A stretch of DNA of 14,225 nt from contig CAMARL010000031.1 in assembly GCA_945860325.1 (NCBI GenBank), forward strand, positions 1-14,225, read 5' to 3'. The position numbers were made by a program, and so were the translations under genes. This stretch comes from Spirosoma fluviale (lineage in GTDB: Bacteria; Bacteroidota; Bacteroidia; Cytophagales; Spirosomataceae). This document shows, one piece after another, positions 1 to 5,913 of this stretch (position 1 is its first letter; each line of letters starts with the position of its first letter). The notes below the pieces were generated by a model. The model saw only the letters and a program-made list of their open reading frames with translations, made no database searches and was not told where the DNA came from.

Positions 1-303
1 GTTAAACATTTACTCATAGATTGGCGGTGGGGCGAAACATATTTTGCAGAGAAGTTGCTTGATTTTGATTTTTCGGCCAATAATGGCGGTTGGCAATGGG
101 CAGCTGGCTCTGGTTGTGATGCGGCACCTTATTTTAGGGTATTTAATCCAAGCTTGCAAGCACAAAAATTTGACCCTAAGTTAGGCTATATTAAAAAATG
201 GGTTCCTGAATTACAGGAACTTAGCTATGTAACTCCAATTGTTAATCATGAGTTTGCTAGAAAACGCGTGCTTGAGGTATATAAGAAGGCTTTGGGCAAA
301 TAA
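1..303 (+). CDS. Photolyase/cryptochrome family protein, C-terminal fragment
   Basis: This is the last 100 codons of a gene that starts before the window; the frame is open from base 1 and stops with TAA at 301-303. The residues match the FAD-binding C-terminal end of class I DNA photolyases and cryptochromes. They include the DWRWGETYFAEKL segment (about 7-19), the NNGGWQWAAGSGCDAAPYF segment (about 27-45), then FNP, the KFDP turn and the KKWVPEL segment. Photolyases repair cyclobutane pyrimidine dimers with light through FADH-; cryptochromes of the same fold are photoreceptors. The N-terminal antenna domain and the rest of the FAD pocket lie outside the window, so repair enzyme and cryptochrome cannot be separated, although the NGGWQW segment is typical of the repair enzymes. 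The gene ends 4 bp before the stop of the convergent DUF3108 gene, with no clear hairpin terminator between them. Confidence 0.9.
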   Translation, partial: VKHLLIDWRWGETYFAEKLLDFDFSANNGGWQWAAGSGCDAAPYFRVFNPSLQAQKFDPKLGYIKKWVPELQELSYVTPIVNHEFARKRVLEVYKKALGK

Positions 304-307
304 AATG

Positions 308-1099
308 TTAATAAACTGACTTCCCTTGGACCATATACTTTTCTAAGTCGATACTTAGGAAGCCTATCTTTAGATTGACTTCCATTTTAAAGGGTATTTG
401 ATATTTATCTTGACTAATCCATAATCTAATGGCATCTTCATCCTTAAACATATTGTTTTTGGGTAATACCAATGAAGTTCGAATGCATTTCTTAGAGCCA
501 AATTTTCCGTCTACATTCTCAAATCCCTTGACAATAAATAATATGTCATAAATGATCCCGTCAAACAGTATTTTTGCACTTAATGACTCACCCACTTTCA
601 TTTGGGTTAAATTTTTATCTCTTAAAAAGAAATATCCCCCTATGATGTCCATCATGCCTTTTGAAATAGGAAGGGTTTTGTTTACTGGTGTATTTTGGGG
701 AGAATAAATTTTTGCTAATCCTTGGCTTTGGTCAAAAGTAACGATTTCGTTTTTTTTATATCGCCCTTCTATTTTTTTCATTTCTGTTTTTAATGGCAAT
801 CTGGTTTCTATGGCTAGGTTGGCTGACCAATAATCAACGACTGGACTAAATACATTTAATATACCAATTGTTTTCCCTTCAATTTCTATTTTTCTAGTGG
901 GGGTGGATTGCATAAAAATCACATTAGGAGAGCTTTTTACGGTAGCGCTTGCTGCATTAATGAATCCTAAGTGAATCCGATAGTCTAATAATTCAGTTTG
1001 ATCCAAAAACGATAAATCTTGCGCAAAAGTACCTTTGGCAATGATCAGCAAACTGATGAAAAATAAGTTAATTTTTGCCGAAATAATGTTTTTTAACAC
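308..1099 (-). CDS. Secreted DUF3108 domain-containing protein
   Basis: A 263-residue protein that begins with a classical signal peptide: a lysine at residue 3, a hydrophobic stretch (about 11-20) and a likely cleavage site after Ala-Gln near residue 27. It therefore probably acts in the periplasm or at the outer membrane. The mature part looks like the DUF3108 family of Bacteroidota: an early DYRIHLGFINAASATV stretch, a central DYWSANLAIETRLPLKTE stretch, and a C-terminal KKCIRTSLVLP and LWIS..YQIPFKMEV region, consistent with a beta-rich barrel-like fold. The biochemical role of the family is not known to me and I infer none. The start is GTG; no ATG lies before the signal peptide and GTG gives a well-formed one. 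The gene is convergent with the photolyase gene and divergent from recA across 150 bp. Confidence 0.8.
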   Translation of the reverse strand: MLKNIISAKINLFFISLLIIAKGTFAQDLSFLDQTELLDYRIHLGFINAASATVKSSPNVIFMQSTPTRKIEIEGKTIGILNVFSPVVDYWSANLAIETRLPLKTEMKKIEGRYKKNEIVTFDQSQGLAKIYSPQNTPVNKTLPISKGMMDIIGGYFFLRDKNLTQMKVGESLSAKILFDGIIYDILFIVKGFENVDGKFGSKKCIRTSLVLPKNNMFKDEDAIRLWISQDKYQIPFKMEVNLKIGFLSIDLEKYMVQGKSVY

Positions 1100-1129
1100 G
1101 TTAAAAGAGTATTTTTAAATTGAAATTTT

Positions 1130-1138
1130 TTATCCACT
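1130..1138 (+). promoter_or_regulatory. Single DnaA-box-like 9-mer upstream of recA
   Basis: TTATCCACT differs at one position from the consensus DnaA box TTATCCACA. It lies in the 150-bp gap between the divergent DUF3108 and recA genes. It is the only near-consensus box I found in an intergenic region here. One 8/9 match in AT-rich DNA may be chance, so a role in recA control or in replication is only a possibility. Confidence 0.25.
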
Positions 1139-1180
1139 TAGTTTATCTTAAAAATTGATTAATTATTAATGCGTATTTCC

Positions 1181-1188
1181 TATTTTTG
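1181..1188 (+). promoter_or_regulatory. Candidate recA promoter, -7 element
   Basis: TATTTTTG is a full match to the Bacteroidota -7 element TAnnTTTG, 61 bp before the recA start. The -33 partner is poor: only a TTG at 1155-1157, 23 bp upstream, where a TTTG about 19-20 bp upstream is expected. A start of transcription near 1195 would give a leader of about 55 nt. I see no LexA-type palindrome. Confidence 0.4.
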
Positions 1189-1249
1189 TTAAAGCGTATT
1201 GAAAGATACAATTTCAAAAAAGAACATTCAAAATTATCAATAAATAAAT

Positions 1250-2314
1250 ATGGCAAAACAATCAGGCGATGCACAACGCCTAGCTTCTGAAAAATTAAAA
1301 GCACTTCAAACTACATTAGAAAAATTAGATAAGACTTATGGCAAGGGGACTGTCATGCGATTATCTGATAGCAAGGTGATGGATGTTCCTGTTATTTCAA
1401 CGGGTTCGTTGGGTCTAGACTTAGCATTAGGGATTGGAGGAATTCCTCGGGGTCGTGTTGTAGAAGTTTATGGACCTGAATCTTCGGGAAAAACTACCTT
1501 GACGCTACATTGTATTGCAGAAGCTCAAAAAGCTGGTGGTCTAGCGGCTTTTATCGATGCGGAGCATGCGTTTGATCGCGCCTATGCTGAAAAACTGGGT
1601 ATTGATACTGAAAATTTATTGATTTCTCAGCCAGATAATGGCGAGCAAGCTTTAGAAATTGCGGAACATTTAATTAGTTCTGGTGCTATTGATATCATAG
1701 TGATCGATTCGGTGGCTGCACTTGTTCCTAAAGCAGAGATTGAAGGTGAAATGGGTGATTCTAAAATGGGACTCCAAGCTCGATTGATGTCGCAAGCATT
1801 ACGTAAATTGACCGGAACTATTAATAAAACGGGTTGTTGCTGCATCTTTATCAATCAGTTGCGTGATAAGATCGGTGTGATGTTTGGAAGTCCAGAAACA
1901 ACAACGGGTGGAAATGCCCTTAAGTTTTATGCTTCAGTACGATTAGACATTCGTAGAGCGGGTCAAATTAAAGAAAGTGCTGATTCTATTACAGGGAACC
2001 GAACTAGAGTAAAAGTTGTGAAAAACAAATTAGCGCCTCCATTTAAAGTGGTTGAATTCGATATTATGTATGGAGAAGGTATTTCAAAAGCCGGTGAAGT
2101 ATTGGATTTGGGTGTTGACCTAAATGTAATTGATAAATCAGGTTCTTGGTTCTCGTATAATGGCAATCGATTAGGACAGGGTCGTGATGCGGTTAAGGAT
2201 TTGATTAAGGACAATCCTGAATTAATGGATGAACTAGAAATAAAAATTAAAGAAAAAATTAAGGGCAATGATAATGCCCTGTTAGACAAAAAGCCGGTAA
2301 TCGAGGTTGAATAA
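1250..2314 (+). CDS. recA: Recombinase RecA
   Basis: RecA of 354 residues, the usual full length. It forms ATP-dependent filaments on single-stranded DNA for homologous recombination and, as known for the family, stimulates LexA self-cleavage in the SOS response. The Walker A motif GPESSGKT is at 75-82 and the Walker B strand IDIIVIDSVAAL at about 147-158. The signature and L2 DNA-binding loop (about 213-236, including PETTTGGNALKFYASVRLD) is intact. The C-terminal domain follows from about 270 and ends in a short, mildly acidic tail. Three consecutive cysteines (196-198) precede the IFINQLRDKIGVMFG segment, where E. coli has aliphatic residues. The ATG start lies in an AT-rich leader with no Shine-Dalgarno sequence, normal for Bacteroidota. 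The gene stands alone and ends at a strong terminator shared with dnaA. Confidence 0.98.
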   Translation: MAKQSGDAQRLASEKLKALQTTLEKLDKTYGKGTVMRLSDSKVMDVPVISTGSLGLDLALGIGGIPRGRVVEVYGPESSGKTTLTLHCIAEAQKAGGLAAFIDAEHAFDRAYAEKLGIDTENLLISQPDNGEQALEIAEHLISSGAIDIIVIDSVAALVPKAEIEGEMGDSKMGLQARLMSQALRKLTGTINKTGCCCIFINQLRDKIGVMFGSPETTTGGNALKFYASVRLDIRRAGQIKESADSITGNRTRVKVVKNKLAPPFKVVEFDIMYGEGISKAGEVLDLGVDLNVIDKSGSWFSYNGNRLGQGRDAVKDLIKDNPELMDELEIKIKEKIKGNDNALLDKKPVIEVE

Positions 2315-2336
2315 AAACACGGTTATTTTATTATTT

Positions 2337-2371
2337 AAAAAGGGAGTCAATTTTTTGACTCCCTTTTTGTT
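2337..2371. terminator. Bidirectional intrinsic terminator between recA and dnaA
   Basis: A perfect 14-bp stem: AAAAAGGGAGTCAA (2337-2350) pairs with TTGACTCCCTTTTT (2355-2368) across a TTTT loop. The A and T tracts at its base make it work as a hairpin plus U-tract in both directions. It begins 22 bp after the recA stop, and its right edge is 3 bp from the dnaA stop codon (2372-2374), so dnaA mRNA enters the hairpin almost at once after translation ends. Confidence 0.9.
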
Positions 2372-3811
2372 TTAATTAGAACTTAAGTTAAATCGATTAA
2401 ACAACTTTCTAACCGTTTTCTCTACTGATTTATCAGTTTCCATGGCCTCAGAGATAGACTGAACTGCATGAATGACTGTGCTATGGTCTCTTCCTCCAAA
2501 ATGATATCCAATCGATTTCAAAGGCAGGTTAGTTAATTCTTTAAGCATGTACATGGCCACTTGCCTAGGAAATACATTTTCTTTTTTTCGACATTTTCCT
2601 TGTAATGTTTGTAGGTCCACATCAAAATGAAGGGTCACTACGTCTAGTATATTGTCAACACTTAATTCTTTTTCCTGATCATTTACGATACTCTTTAGTG
2701 TGGTTTTGGCTAACTCAATATCAATTTCTTTACGAGTCAATGAAGCCTGCGCCATTAACGAAATGATTACTCCTTCTAATTCCCTTACGTTCGTCTGAAT
2801 GGAATTAGCTAAATACTCTAAAACATCAATATTGATCTGAATTCCATCATCTTGAAGTTTTTTCTGAATAATGGCTATACGTGTTTCAAAATCTGGTTGC
2901 TGTAAATCAGCTGTTAATCCCCATTTAAATCGACTAAGTAAACGATCTTCCATTCCAGCTAAATCTCTAGGTGCTCGGTCAGAAGAAAGTATGATTTGTT
3001 TTCCTGATTGATGTAAATGATTGAAAATATTGAAAAAAGTTTCCTGTGTTTTTTCTTTTCCAGAAAGGAATTGAACGTCATCTATAATTAATACGTCAAC
3101 TTGCAAGTAAAAATTGGTAAAGGTTTCAATCGAGTTGTTTCTAATCGCATTAACAAATTGATTTGTGAACTTTTCCGTTGACACATACAGAACAAATTTT
3201 TCAGGGTATTGATCTTTAATTTGATTGCCAATGGCTTGGATTAAATGTGTTTTACCTAAACCCACACCACCATAAATCATTAATGGATTAAAAGAAGTTA
3301 AACCAGGCTTGTTCGATACAGCCATTCCTGCTGCTCTGCCAAGTCGATTGCAGTCTCCTTCAATAAACTTATCAAATGTATATTTAGGTATTAAATACGA
3401 GTCAAGTTCTAAAGAATCTAAATCCTTAAATTGGAAAGGGTTTTTAGCGACCGAAGGTTGATTATTAGAATACTTATCAGAATAAGAATTATATGAATTT
3501 TGATTTGAATGGTTGGTCGGTAAATTAAAGGCAATAGGAGGATTCTTACGATCTCCTTTGTCAATAACAACGGAATATTCTAACATTCCATTTTTACCTA
3601 TCACAAGGTCAATCGCTTTTCTAAAAATGGATACATAATTTTCTTCTAGCCATTCATAAAAAAATTGTGAAGGAACTTCTAGTGTAAGTGTATTATTTGA
3701 GAATTTTAAAGGAACAATGGGAGTGAACCACGTATTGAAATTATGCTCTGATATATCTTCTCTGATAATCATTAAGCACTTATTCCACAATTCGTTAACT
3801 CCCTTTTGCAT
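2372..3811 (-). CDS. dnaA: Chromosomal replication initiator protein DnaA
   Basis: DnaA of 479 residues, a normal length. It binds DnaA boxes at oriC, opens the duplex and helps load the replicative helicase. Domain I (about 1-90) contains LWNKCLMIIREDISEHNFNTWF-like residues typical of its KH-like fold. Domain II (about 91-135) is a low-complexity linker rich in Asn, Ser and Tyr. The AAA+ domain III carries Walker A GGVGLGKT (181-188), Walker B LIIDDV (241-246), the SSDRAP sensor 1 region (276-281), RLLSRFKWG with the arginine finger (about 290-298) and VRELEG sensor 2 (342-347). Domain IV ends with the DnaA signature GGRDHSTVIHA (439-449), the DNA-reading helix. The ATG start lies about 140 bp below a strong promoter and has no Shine-Dalgarno sequence. 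No dnaN follows; the next gene downstream is the convergent recA. Confidence 0.98.
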   Translation of the reverse strand: MQKGVNELWNKCLMIIREDISEHNFNTWFTPIVPLKFSNNTLTLEVPSQFFYEWLEENYVSIFRKAIDLVIGKNGMLEYSVVIDKGDRKNPPIAFNLPTNHSNQNSYNSYSDKYSNNQPSVAKNPFQFKDLDSLELDSYLIPKYTFDKFIEGDCNRLGRAAGMAVSNKPGLTSFNPLMIYGGVGLGKTHLIQAIGNQIKDQYPEKFVLYVSTEKFTNQFVNAIRNNSIETFTNFYLQVDVLIIDDVQFLSGKEKTQETFFNIFNHLHQSGKQIILSSDRAPRDLAGMEDRLLSRFKWGLTADLQQPDFETRIAIIQKKLQDDGIQINIDVLEYLANSIQTNVRELEGVIISLMAQASLTRKEIDIELAKTTLKSIVNDQEKELSVDNILDVVTLHFDVDLQTLQGKCRKKENVFPRQVAMYMLKELTNLPLKSIGYHFGGRDHSTVIHAVQSISEAMETDKSVEKTVRKLFNRFNLSSN

Positions 3812-3951
3812 TTTTGTTCTAATAATGGGAAATATGAGTCAATAAAATATTAATTGATAAAACCCTTAAGAGGTATTATCTCACGTAAATTTTTATAAAA
3901 TGATTTTAAGGCTTTTACTAAAATAATGTAAAATTATTTTTAGTGGGGTGA

Positions 3952-3982
3952 CAAAAATAGTAAAATTCGGGGTTCTTACAAA
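3952..3982 (-). promoter_or_regulatory. dnaA promoter, Bacteroidota type
   Basis: Read on the minus strand, TTTG (3982-3979) is followed after exactly 19 bp by TATTTTTG (3959-3952). This matches both halves of the Bacteroidota primary sigma factor consensus, TTTG-N19-TAnnTTTG. Transcription would start near 3945, giving a leader of about 135 nt ahead of dnaA. The leader is long enough for control, but I found no clear hairpin or DnaA box in it. Confidence 0.7.
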
Positions 3983-4040
3983 TTTGAAAAACAAATAAAT
4001 ATGAGTTATTTTTATAAAAAAAAACGTTAAAAATTTGGAA

Positions 4041-4062
4041 ATAAAAATTGTTCAATTTTTAT
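4041..4062. repeat. Perfect 10-bp-arm palindrome upstream of dnaA
   Basis: ATAAAAATTG (4041-4050) and CAATTTTTAT (4053-4062) are perfect inverted repeats around a 2-bp TT centre. The spacing of about one helical turn between half-sites suits binding by a dimeric protein better than an RNA hairpin, because a 2-nt loop is sterically poor. It lies about 60 bp upstream of the dnaA -33 element. An operator role is inference, and in DNA this AT-rich a chance origin is possible. Confidence 0.4.
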
Positions 4063-4158
4063 AGCCTTTAATCGTGTTTTAACTTGAAAAAGTTAAATAA
4101 AAAAAATATAAATTTTTTTGAATAAAAAACGTATTTATTTATGAGATTTTTGATTATA

Positions 4159-4197
4159 TTTTTTATAACTAATTGATTTTAAATTAGTTATAAAAAA
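4159..4197. repeat. Large perfect inverted repeat (16-bp arms)
   Basis: TTTTTTATAACTAATT (4159-4174) and AATTAGTTATAAAAAA (4182-4197) are perfect inverted repeats around a 7-nt loop. It begins 18 bp past the lipid kinase stop codon, where a terminator would be expected. However, the T run is on the 5' side of the stem and the A run on the 3' side on both strands, and no U-tract follows it. It is therefore not a canonical terminator. It could be an mRNA 3' stabilising hairpin, a weak terminator, or a DNA element that extrudes or unwinds. Confidence 0.7.
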
Positions 4198-4214
4198 AAT
4201 AAAAATTTATTGCA

Positions 4215-5063
4215 CTAATTTACGACGACTAAACTTTTTGGAATAATATTTATTTTAACCTTTGTGTCTTTTGAAATTAAGGATTCCCCATCTATGTGAT
4301 AACATATTCCTTTTTTGATTGAAAACTCGAAAATATCGAGTGATTTTGTTACTACTTTAGGGTGCGATTGAATAGTTTTTAAAAATAGTCTGATTCCAAG
4401 TTGGGCTTTTTCAATAATATGCAATGGACTTACCTTAACAACTTCAAATAGAGCATCTTGAATATTAGATAACGGTGATATATATGCGTTATTGCCAAAT
4501 TGATTTGCATTTGCGATGCTAAGGGAAAATATATATTCGATATGATTGTTTATTTCAATTTGAACAGGAACATATGTTAAGGATGATCGAAGGGTGGATT
4601 TTATGTAATTCAAAAAACCTCGATGTTGGGTCTTTGAAAAAGCCTCTGCCACATAAGCGTCAAAACCTATTCCTGCGGTGCAAAAAAATGGTTTTTGATT
4701 CCATGTTAAACTATCTATTGACCTATTTTCACCATGTAAAGCCTTGTTTAAAGCTGATTTGAAATCCATAGGGATATTCAAATGCCTAGCAAGTCCATTT
4801 CCGGACCCAATGGGGATAATTCCTAATGGCATTTTTGTATGGATTAACTCAGATGCCACTTCATTAATAGTTCCATCTCCCCCTACGACGATAATTTTAG
4901 TAGCTTGTTGGCTGATTGCGTATTTCGCTAATTCTCCACCATGACCAGAGTATTCTGTAAAATGTAGACTTGAATTTTCAATTTTATTCAATTTTTGAAT
5001 CAATTGAGCTTTGCTTGACGTACTTTTGCTACCTGATTTTATATTTATAATAAAGAATATCAT
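4215..5063 (-). CDS. Diacylglycerol kinase family lipid kinase
   Basis: A 282-residue soluble kinase of the DagK/YegS/DgkB type, close to the usual length of about 290-300. Such enzymes use ATP to phosphorylate a lipid hydroxyl such as that of diacylglycerol, sphingoid bases or related lipids, at the inner face of the membrane. The nucleotide-binding GGDGT motif is at 61-65, followed by INEVASEL. GSGNGLAR is at 87-94, AGIGFDA at 130-136 and HIDGE at 256-260, where the acidic residue belongs to the active site in this family. The opening IFFIINIKSGS replaces the more common NPxSG start, which slightly loosens the family fit but not the assignment. The substrate cannot be read from the sequence; with a sphingolipid/sulfonolipid-type synthase nearby, a sphingoid-like lipid is possible. 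It is divergent from the MaoC gene with only 43 bp between the starts, so their promoters must overlap or lie in the neighbouring coding sequence. Confidence 0.9.
   Translation of the reverse strand: MIFFIINIKSGSKSTSSKAQLIQKLNKIENSSLHFTEYSGHGGELAKYAISQQATKIIVVGGDGTINEVASELIHTKMPLGIIPIGSGNGLARHLNIPMDFKSALNKALHGENRSIDSLTWNQKPFFCTAGIGFDAYVAEAFSKTQHRGFLNYIKSTLRSSLTYVPVQIEINNHIEYIFSLSIANANQFGNNAYISPLSNIQDALFEVVKVSPLHIIEKAQLGIRLFLKTIQSHPKVVTKSLDIFEFSIKKGICYHIDGESLISKDTKVKINIIPKSLVVVN
5021..5028 (+). promoter_or_regulatory. Possible -7 element for the MaoC gene
   Basis: TACTTTTG fits the Bacteroidota TAnnTTTG element and lies 79 bp before the MaoC start, inside the 5' end of the divergent lipid kinase gene. 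The nearest TTTG is at 4994-4997, 23 bp upstream, longer than the usual 19-20. It is the best candidate in a 43-bp intergenic gap that otherwise lacks one, but it is weak. Confidence 0.25.
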
Positions 5064-5106
5064 ACGTTATTTTTCAGGCCGTAAAGTTAACATTAAATAA
5101 TTCGAT

Positions 5107-5511
5107 ATGTATCAAATAGGAGATGCTCATGAAATTGATTTTTCTTTTACTCAGGATGAAGTAAACGAATTTTGTAAAATATCTGGTGATTTTAACCCTT
5201 TGCATTGGGATGAAGTCTATGCGTCAACAACCCAGTTTAAGCAACCTATTATTCACGGGGCTTTAATTGCTAGTATCTTTTCTAGAGTTATGGGGATGGA
5301 ATTCCCTGGACAGGGAAGTGTGTATTTAAAACAAATTACTGAGTTTAAAAGACCTTTGTTTGTAGGAATCACGTATACAGCAAAGTTTCAAATAGAATCC
5401 ATTAATTCTGAAAAGCATATCGCAGAAGTTAAAACACAAGTATACGAACGTGAACGTGGCAAATTGATGGTTGACGGCATGGCTACAGCCTTACATTTGG
5501 AAAAATTTTAA
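5107..5511 (+). CDS. MaoC family (R)-specific enoyl hydratase/dehydratase
   Basis: A 134-residue single hot-dog domain protein of the usual size for small MaoC/PhaJ-type hydratases. Known members hydrate trans-2-enoyl-CoA to (R)-3-hydroxyacyl-CoA or catalyse the reverse, linking beta-oxidation or fatty acid synthesis to other lipid routes. The hydratase 2 motif is clear: F22, S26-G27-D28, N30-P31 and H33, with D28 and H33 spaced as the catalytic Asp/His pair of PhaJ. The conserved IIHGALIAS helix follows (about 48-56), then the FPGQGSVYLKQ strand (66-76) and FKRPLFVG (80-87). The gene is monocistronic: divergent from the lipid kinase on the left and closed by a strong terminator immediately after its stop. 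Whether the natural substrate is CoA- or ACP-bound cannot be told. Confidence 0.9.
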   Translation: MYQIGDAHEIDFSFTQDEVNEFCKISGDFNPLHWDEVYASTTQFKQPIIHGALIASIFSRVMGMEFPGQGSVYLKQITEFKRPLFVGITYTAKFQIESINSEKHIAEVKTQVYERERGKLMVDGMATALHLEKF

Positions 5512-5512
5512 T

Positions 5513-5550
5513 AAAAAAAAAGCCTGAAATTTCTTTCAGGCTTTTTTTTT
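5513..5550. terminator. Bidirectional intrinsic terminator after MaoC and histone-like genes
   Basis: A perfect stem of AGCCTGAAA (5521-5529) with TTTCAGGCT (5534-5542) around a TTTC loop, flanked by eight A on the left (5513-5520) and eight T on the right (5543-5550) that extend the pairing to 17 bp. It starts 2 bp after the MaoC stop and lies 12 bp from the stop of the convergent histone-like gene, so it serves both. Confidence 0.93.
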
Positions 5551-5561
5551 AATTTGATAAA

Positions 5562-5741
5562 TTACTTAGAAGCGTTCTTTTGGTTTTGAACCTCAGTACG
5601 AATTTCTTGTGATAAAGTTTTTAATTGTTGAAGACCACCTCTAACGCGTGTTCCTGCTGCTTGATTTCCTTTATCATAGAATTTCTCGAAATCCGATTCT
5701 AATGATAATACTAGATCCTTCACTTGTGCAAATCTGCTCAT
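5562..5741 (-). CDS. Small histone H1-like (Hc1-type) protein
   Basis: A 59-residue frame with ATG at 5741 and TAA at 5562-5564. The protein begins MSRFAQVKDLVLSLESDFEK and continues with FYDKGNQAAGTRVR, then LKTLSQEIRTEVQNQK and an Ala-Ser-Lys end. I recognise this as the short protein annotated as histone H1 or Hc1-like in Cytophagales. The pattern of a helical start, a GNQAAGTRVR turn and an amphipathic second helix fits the N-terminal Hc1 region. Chlamydial Hc1 condenses the nucleoid with a long Lys/Ala-rich tail; that tail is absent here, so DNA compaction is not demonstrated and the role is inferred from the family name. The net charge looks only mildly positive. It has its own promoter about 70 bp upstream and a dedicated terminator, and its codon use looks ordinary, so I take it as a real gene despite its size. 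Confidence 0.85.
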   Translation of the reverse strand: MSRFAQVKDLVLSLESDFEKFYDKGNQAAGTRVRGGLQQLKTLSQEIRTEVQNQKNASK

Positions 5742-5810
5742 AATAATAATTTTTAGGTTGTAAAATATTTAGATTGTCTTTATAGCCTGTTTTAAAGGCC
5801 TTTATAATAC

Positions 5811-5841
5811 GAAATTTAGACAAATTTTTAATTCTCGCAAA
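5811..5841 (-). promoter_or_regulatory. Promoter of the histone H1-like gene
   Basis: On the minus strand, TTTG (5841-5838) precedes TAAATTTC (5818-5811) by exactly 19 bp. The -33 element is perfect and the -7 element matches TAnnTTTG at all but its last base. Transcription would begin near 5804, with a leader of roughly 60 nt. This supports independent transcription from the oxoamine synthase gene upstream, whose 3' end has only a weak hairpin (AAAGT/ACTTT, 5876-5891). Confidence 0.6.
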
Positions 5842-5913
5842 TTTTTCCTACTAAAAATCACAAAAAAAAATGAAAAAAGTCAAAAAACTTTGATTTTAGT
5901 CTCTATTTCTTAT

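Larger units (their letters stand above)
3812..4214. other. Gene-free, very AT-rich region upstream of dnaA with inverted repeats
   Basis: About 400 bp with no plausible reading frame: stops are dense on both strands and the longest ATG-led frames are around ten codons. It holds the dnaA promoter (3952-3982) and then, from 4041 to 4197, four successive inverted repeats, two listed separately. The two smaller ones are TTTAACTT-gaaa-AAGTTAAA (4078-4097) and AAAAAAAT-ataa-ATTTTTTT (4100-4119), which chance could explain at this base composition. There is no run of DnaA boxes. The region separates two genes transcribed in the same direction, so it must hold the 3' end of the lipid kinase mRNA and the dnaA control region. 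It could also be a DNA-unwinding or origin-related element, which I infer only from position and composition. Confidence 0.6.

Noticed and set aside
1627..2289. Opposite-strand reading frames within recA
   Set aside because: They are shadows of the recA coding sequence with no recognisable protein features or signals.
3779..3789. TTATTCCACAA at the start of dnaA as a DnaA box
   Set aside because: It needs a one-base insertion relative to TTATCCACA and lies in coding sequence.
4120..4200. Possible small ORF beginning ATG AGA TTT at 4141
   Set aside because: It stops after 11 codons and the composition is that of the surrounding AT-rich noncoding DNA.
5876..5891. AAAGT/ACTTT hairpin after the oxoamine synthase gene as a terminator
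   Set aside because: The stem has only five base pairs, mostly A-T; it may slow transcription, but I would not call it a terminator.
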